Source: Desulfobacteraceae bacterium
GTDB taxonomy: Bacteria; Desulfobacterota; Desulfobacteria; Desulfobacterales; Desulfosarcinaceae
Assembly: GCA_027031325.1 (NCBI GenBank)
Contig: JALVRI010000622.1
Coordinates: 1 to 8,204 of the forward strand
Reading direction: 5' to 3'
DNA length: 8,204 bases
Below are positions 5,131 to 8,204 of this stretch, piece after piece. The position numbers and the translations under genes were made by a program. How positions within the stretch are numbered: the first letter of the stretch is position 1; the number at the start of each line of letters is the position of its first letter. A model generated the notes under the pieces. It saw nothing but the letters and a program-made list of their open reading frames with translations. It was not told the DNA's origin and did no database searches.

Positions 5131-6894
5131 ATGACGGCGGACCATAAGAAAGACGACCCCAAGGCCGATCCCCAACGTCAAGCCTGGTTGACGGCCTTTT
5201 ACATCGAAAACCATCTCGATCATTACGCTTACCCGGAAAAGGCGGCTTCCGACGAGCAGGTACGCTTCATGGTCTACACAGACGGGCAACGATACCATCC
5301 CTGCTCGGACAAGATGTTTGAAGCCATAATCGAGCGCAACCGGTCCGCATTCTTACAAACCGCCTACAACCGGGTCCTGGAACGGATCCTGGAGGTTGTA
5401 GAAAAAAGCGTTAGCGATCCATGGCAAAAAAACTATCTCGAAGCCCTGATAGCAATCAACTTCAAGCACGAAACACGTGACGAGCTGCTTCTGCCCTCGA
5501 GGCTTGAAAAGCGGTTGCTTACCGTCTTGCTGAAGCAGACCCAGATAGATGATCCTTTCCTGGATGAAAAATCATCCCGCAACGCCAGGGCGCGCAAGTG
5601 CATGCAAAATGCCGGCTTCAAGGCCGCTTTGGATGCCGTGGATCCCGAAGCCCTCAGCAAGGTACCTGCCTTTTTGTCGGAGATAAAGTCGATCGTTGGA
5701 GCCGTGGAATTCAACAGGTTGCTGGCCTGTGCCAATGAGCCCCGCCTCTGGCTGGAAGATAAGGCTGCCTCCTGGCCCAAGGAAAAATTTATCCAGTTGT
5801 TCAAGACTCCGGTCTCGGGCAACGGACTGGATCCGCTCTTGTCGTTTCTCGGCTTCAAGGGCGGTGTGGACCATAGGCATCGGATCCTCTGGATAGCAGA
5901 TGAAGCCGGCCAGGTAATCCTCGATATCGCTCTTATCAGGATGCTGGTCTCCTGGGGCCACAAAGTCGTTATGGCGGTTAAACACGGCCCGCTTTTCACC
6001 AAGGTCGACCTGGAAGACGTGGAAACCGACCCATCCCTCAAGGCAGCCCTGGAAGGGGTTGTCCTGATCAAGAACCCGGAAATAAGCAAGAACGATCTTT
6101 TGAAGCTGCTTGGAAGCGACGAGGACATACTCCTGTTCGGAGATGGAACCAACGAAAAACTGAACCTCGTCCTGACCTCGACCACTTTTGCAAGGGTTTT
6201 CAAGGAGGTCGACGCCGTCATCTCCCGCGGCCTGGATCAGCGTAGCCGCTTTTTCGACACCCACTTCCAGTTCACCCAGGATGTCTTCAGCATAGCCCGT
6301 GACCAGGATGGCAGTCTATCGGTCCTTTACAAGCCGCGGCATCCGGCGGTGATCAAATTCTCCCAGGAAGACCTGGAAGCCAAGGCCCAAGCCATAATAG
6401 ACCGGATGCGGGCAGCCAAGGACGAGGGGATGACGGTTATTTTTTACAGCGGTATCATCGGGTCCCTGCCCGGCAAGATCGCCACTGCCAAGAAAATCAT
6501 GTCCACCTTCATAGAACATCTTAAAAAACAGACCGCCATGACTTTCATCATCAACCCTTCAGAGTACTATGAGCCGGGAATGGACGCCGATGACCTGATG
6601 TATATGTGGGAAATAGTTCAGCGCAGCGGGCTGATCGACATCTGGCGTTTTCAGACCTACGATGATATAGTCAAGGCCTTCCAACTCATGGGCCGCAAGG
6701 TGCCCCCGGAATGGGTTGGCAAGGACGCAACTTACAGCACCGGCTGCACCAAAGAAATGCAGATCGCCATGGAGGTTCAGCAAGAGCATCCTGAAATGCA
6801 GATCATCGGGCCGTCGAAGGAAAAGTTCATGCGCCGCAAGGAATACGGCGTGGGGCTGATGTACGATCGCCGCCTCAGCAAGGCATTGGCATGA
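5131..6894 (+). CDS. Large protein with a DUF89/ARMT1-like central domain, metal site apparently altered
   Basis: The function is unknown. The 587-residue product looks cytosolic, with no signal peptide or membrane helix. Residues 1-245 are largely helical and charged. The core at about 250-400 resembles the DUF89/ARMT1 metal-dependent phosphatase fold. ILWIADEAGQVILDIALIRM (252-271) fits the DNAGE...FD block, and VVMAVKHGPLFTKVDLEDV (279-297) fits the ...GGPxxNDxTxxD block. ILLFGDGT (333-340) and VDAVISRGLDQRSRFF (360-375) fit the later Gly-rich and KG blocks. By this by-eye alignment the usual metal-binding Asp-Asn is Asp257-Glu258, the second-block Asp is Lys291, and the KG lysine is Arg366. 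It may therefore lack ordinary phosphatase activity or use a different site. The last ~155 residues (about 430-587) start with a beta strand (MTVIFYSG, 434-441), contain a single Cys539 in YSTGC, and end in a basic stretch; I do not recognise them. The gene is last in the run. The DUF89 relation is moderately sure. Confidence 0.6.
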   Translation: MTADHKKDDPKADPQRQAWLTAFYIENHLDHYAYPEKAASDEQVRFMVYTDGQRYHPCSDKMFEAIIERNRSAFLQTAYNRVLERILEVVEKSVSDPWQKNYLEALIAINFKHETRDELLLPSRLEKRLLTVLLKQTQIDDPFLDEKSSRNARARKCMQNAGFKAALDAVDPEALSKVPAFLSEIKSIVGAVEFNRLLACANEPRLWLEDKAASWPKEKFIQLFKTPVSGNGLDPLLSFLGFKGGVDHRHRILWIADEAGQVILDIALIRMLVSWGHKVVMAVKHGPLFTKVDLEDVETDPSLKAALEGVVLIKNPEISKNDLLKLLGSDEDILLFGDGTNEKLNLVLTSTTFARVFKEVDAVISRGLDQRSRFFDTHFQFTQDVFSIARDQDGSLSVLYKPRHPAVIKFSQEDLEAKAQAIIDRMRAAKDEGMTVIFYSGIIGSLPGKIATAKKIMSTFIEHLKKQTAMTFIINPSEYYEPGMDADDLMYMWEIVQRSGLIDIWRFQTYDDIVKAFQLMGRKVPPEWVGKDATYSTGCTKEMQIAMEVQQEHPEMQIIGPSKEKFMRRKEYGVGLMYDRRLSKALA

Positions 6895-6924
6895 CCCTTT
6901 GGCGAAGCTCTGGTTGCAAGGTAC

Positions 6925-6953
6925 TTGAAAAAAATATAATTTAAGCTATATAT
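6925..6953 (+). promoter_or_regulatory. Possible promoter for the CNNM/CorC gene in an AT-rich gap
   Basis: TTGAAA (6925-6930) is followed 16 bp later by TATATA (6947-6952), giving a reasonable sigma70-type pair. An alternative pair is TTGCAA (6914-6919) with a perfect TATAAT (6935-6940), but its 15-bp spacing is short. Either would start transcription about 70-85 bases before ATG 7032. The AT-rich patch stands out from the GC-richer coding DNA and suggests that the downstream gene is transcribed separately. No hairpin terminator for the preceding gene is visible in the 137-bp gap (6895-7031). Confidence 0.4.
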
Positions 6954-7031
6954 GAATTCTTTTATATTGAGCATGAAAGCCATCATCCATGCGCTTGTTT
7001 GAAAGGCAACCTTAACGGAAACCGGTCCCAG

Positions 7032-8204
<1,173 letters not shown>

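Noticed and set aside
5433..6264. Two overlapping minus-strand open frames of 262 and 230 codons inside the DUF89-like gene
   Set aside because: They are Ser/Arg-rich or otherwise low in protein-like character, overlap each other in different frames, and lie opposite a gene with a strong start site.
6952..7002. A 16-codon open frame (ATG 6952 to TGA 7000-7002) ahead of the CNNM/CorC gene, possibly a leader peptide
   Set aside because: It has no clear ribosome-binding site and overlaps the proposed -10 region; an open frame this short is expected by chance.

Overview
The window looks like an ordinary chromosomal stretch of a moderately GC-rich, Gram-negative-type bacterium. Protein texture and gene style suggest a deltaproteobacterium-like lineage (Desulfobacterota), but this is an impression; there is no rRNA or other phylogenetic marker. 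I see no tRNA, rRNA, CRISPR array, insertion sequence or phage gene.

Layout. A class I mannose-6-phosphate isomerase gene (manA) fills the left end on the minus strand. It is separated by a 150-bp divergent intergenic region from a run of five plus-strand genes: queE, queC, a GT4-type glycosyltransferase, a HAD-superfamily hydrolase, and a 587-residue protein whose central part resembles the DUF89/ARMT1 fold. The divergent region carries a good sigma70-type promoter for the plus-strand run (TTTACA, 17 bp, TATTAT), with its -35 box inside a small inverted repeat. The genes are tightly packed: 30 bp between queE and queC, an ATGA stop/start overlap between queC and the glycosyltransferase, an 11-base overlap between the glycosyltransferase and the HAD gene, and 57 bp with a strong ribosome-binding site before the DUF89-like gene. 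After a 137-bp AT-rich gap with promoter-like boxes, a CNNM/CorC-type membrane transporter gene begins and runs off the right edge.

How the genes may work together. QueE and QueC perform consecutive steps making preQ0, the 7-deazaguanine precursor of queuosine in tRNA. The next three genes are not standard queuosine genes. They form a possible cassette of a sugar transferase, a HAD hydrolase with Tyr instead of Asp at the +2 catalytic position, and a DUF89-like protein whose expected metal ligands appear replaced. The translational coupling of queC to a glycosyltransferase, beside a mannose-6-phosphate isomerase, is the most interesting feature. It may reflect an unknown sugar conjugation, perhaps of a deazapurine or tRNA, or simply an unrelated surface-glycan or solute cassette sharing the transcript. 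The sequence alone cannot decide between these.
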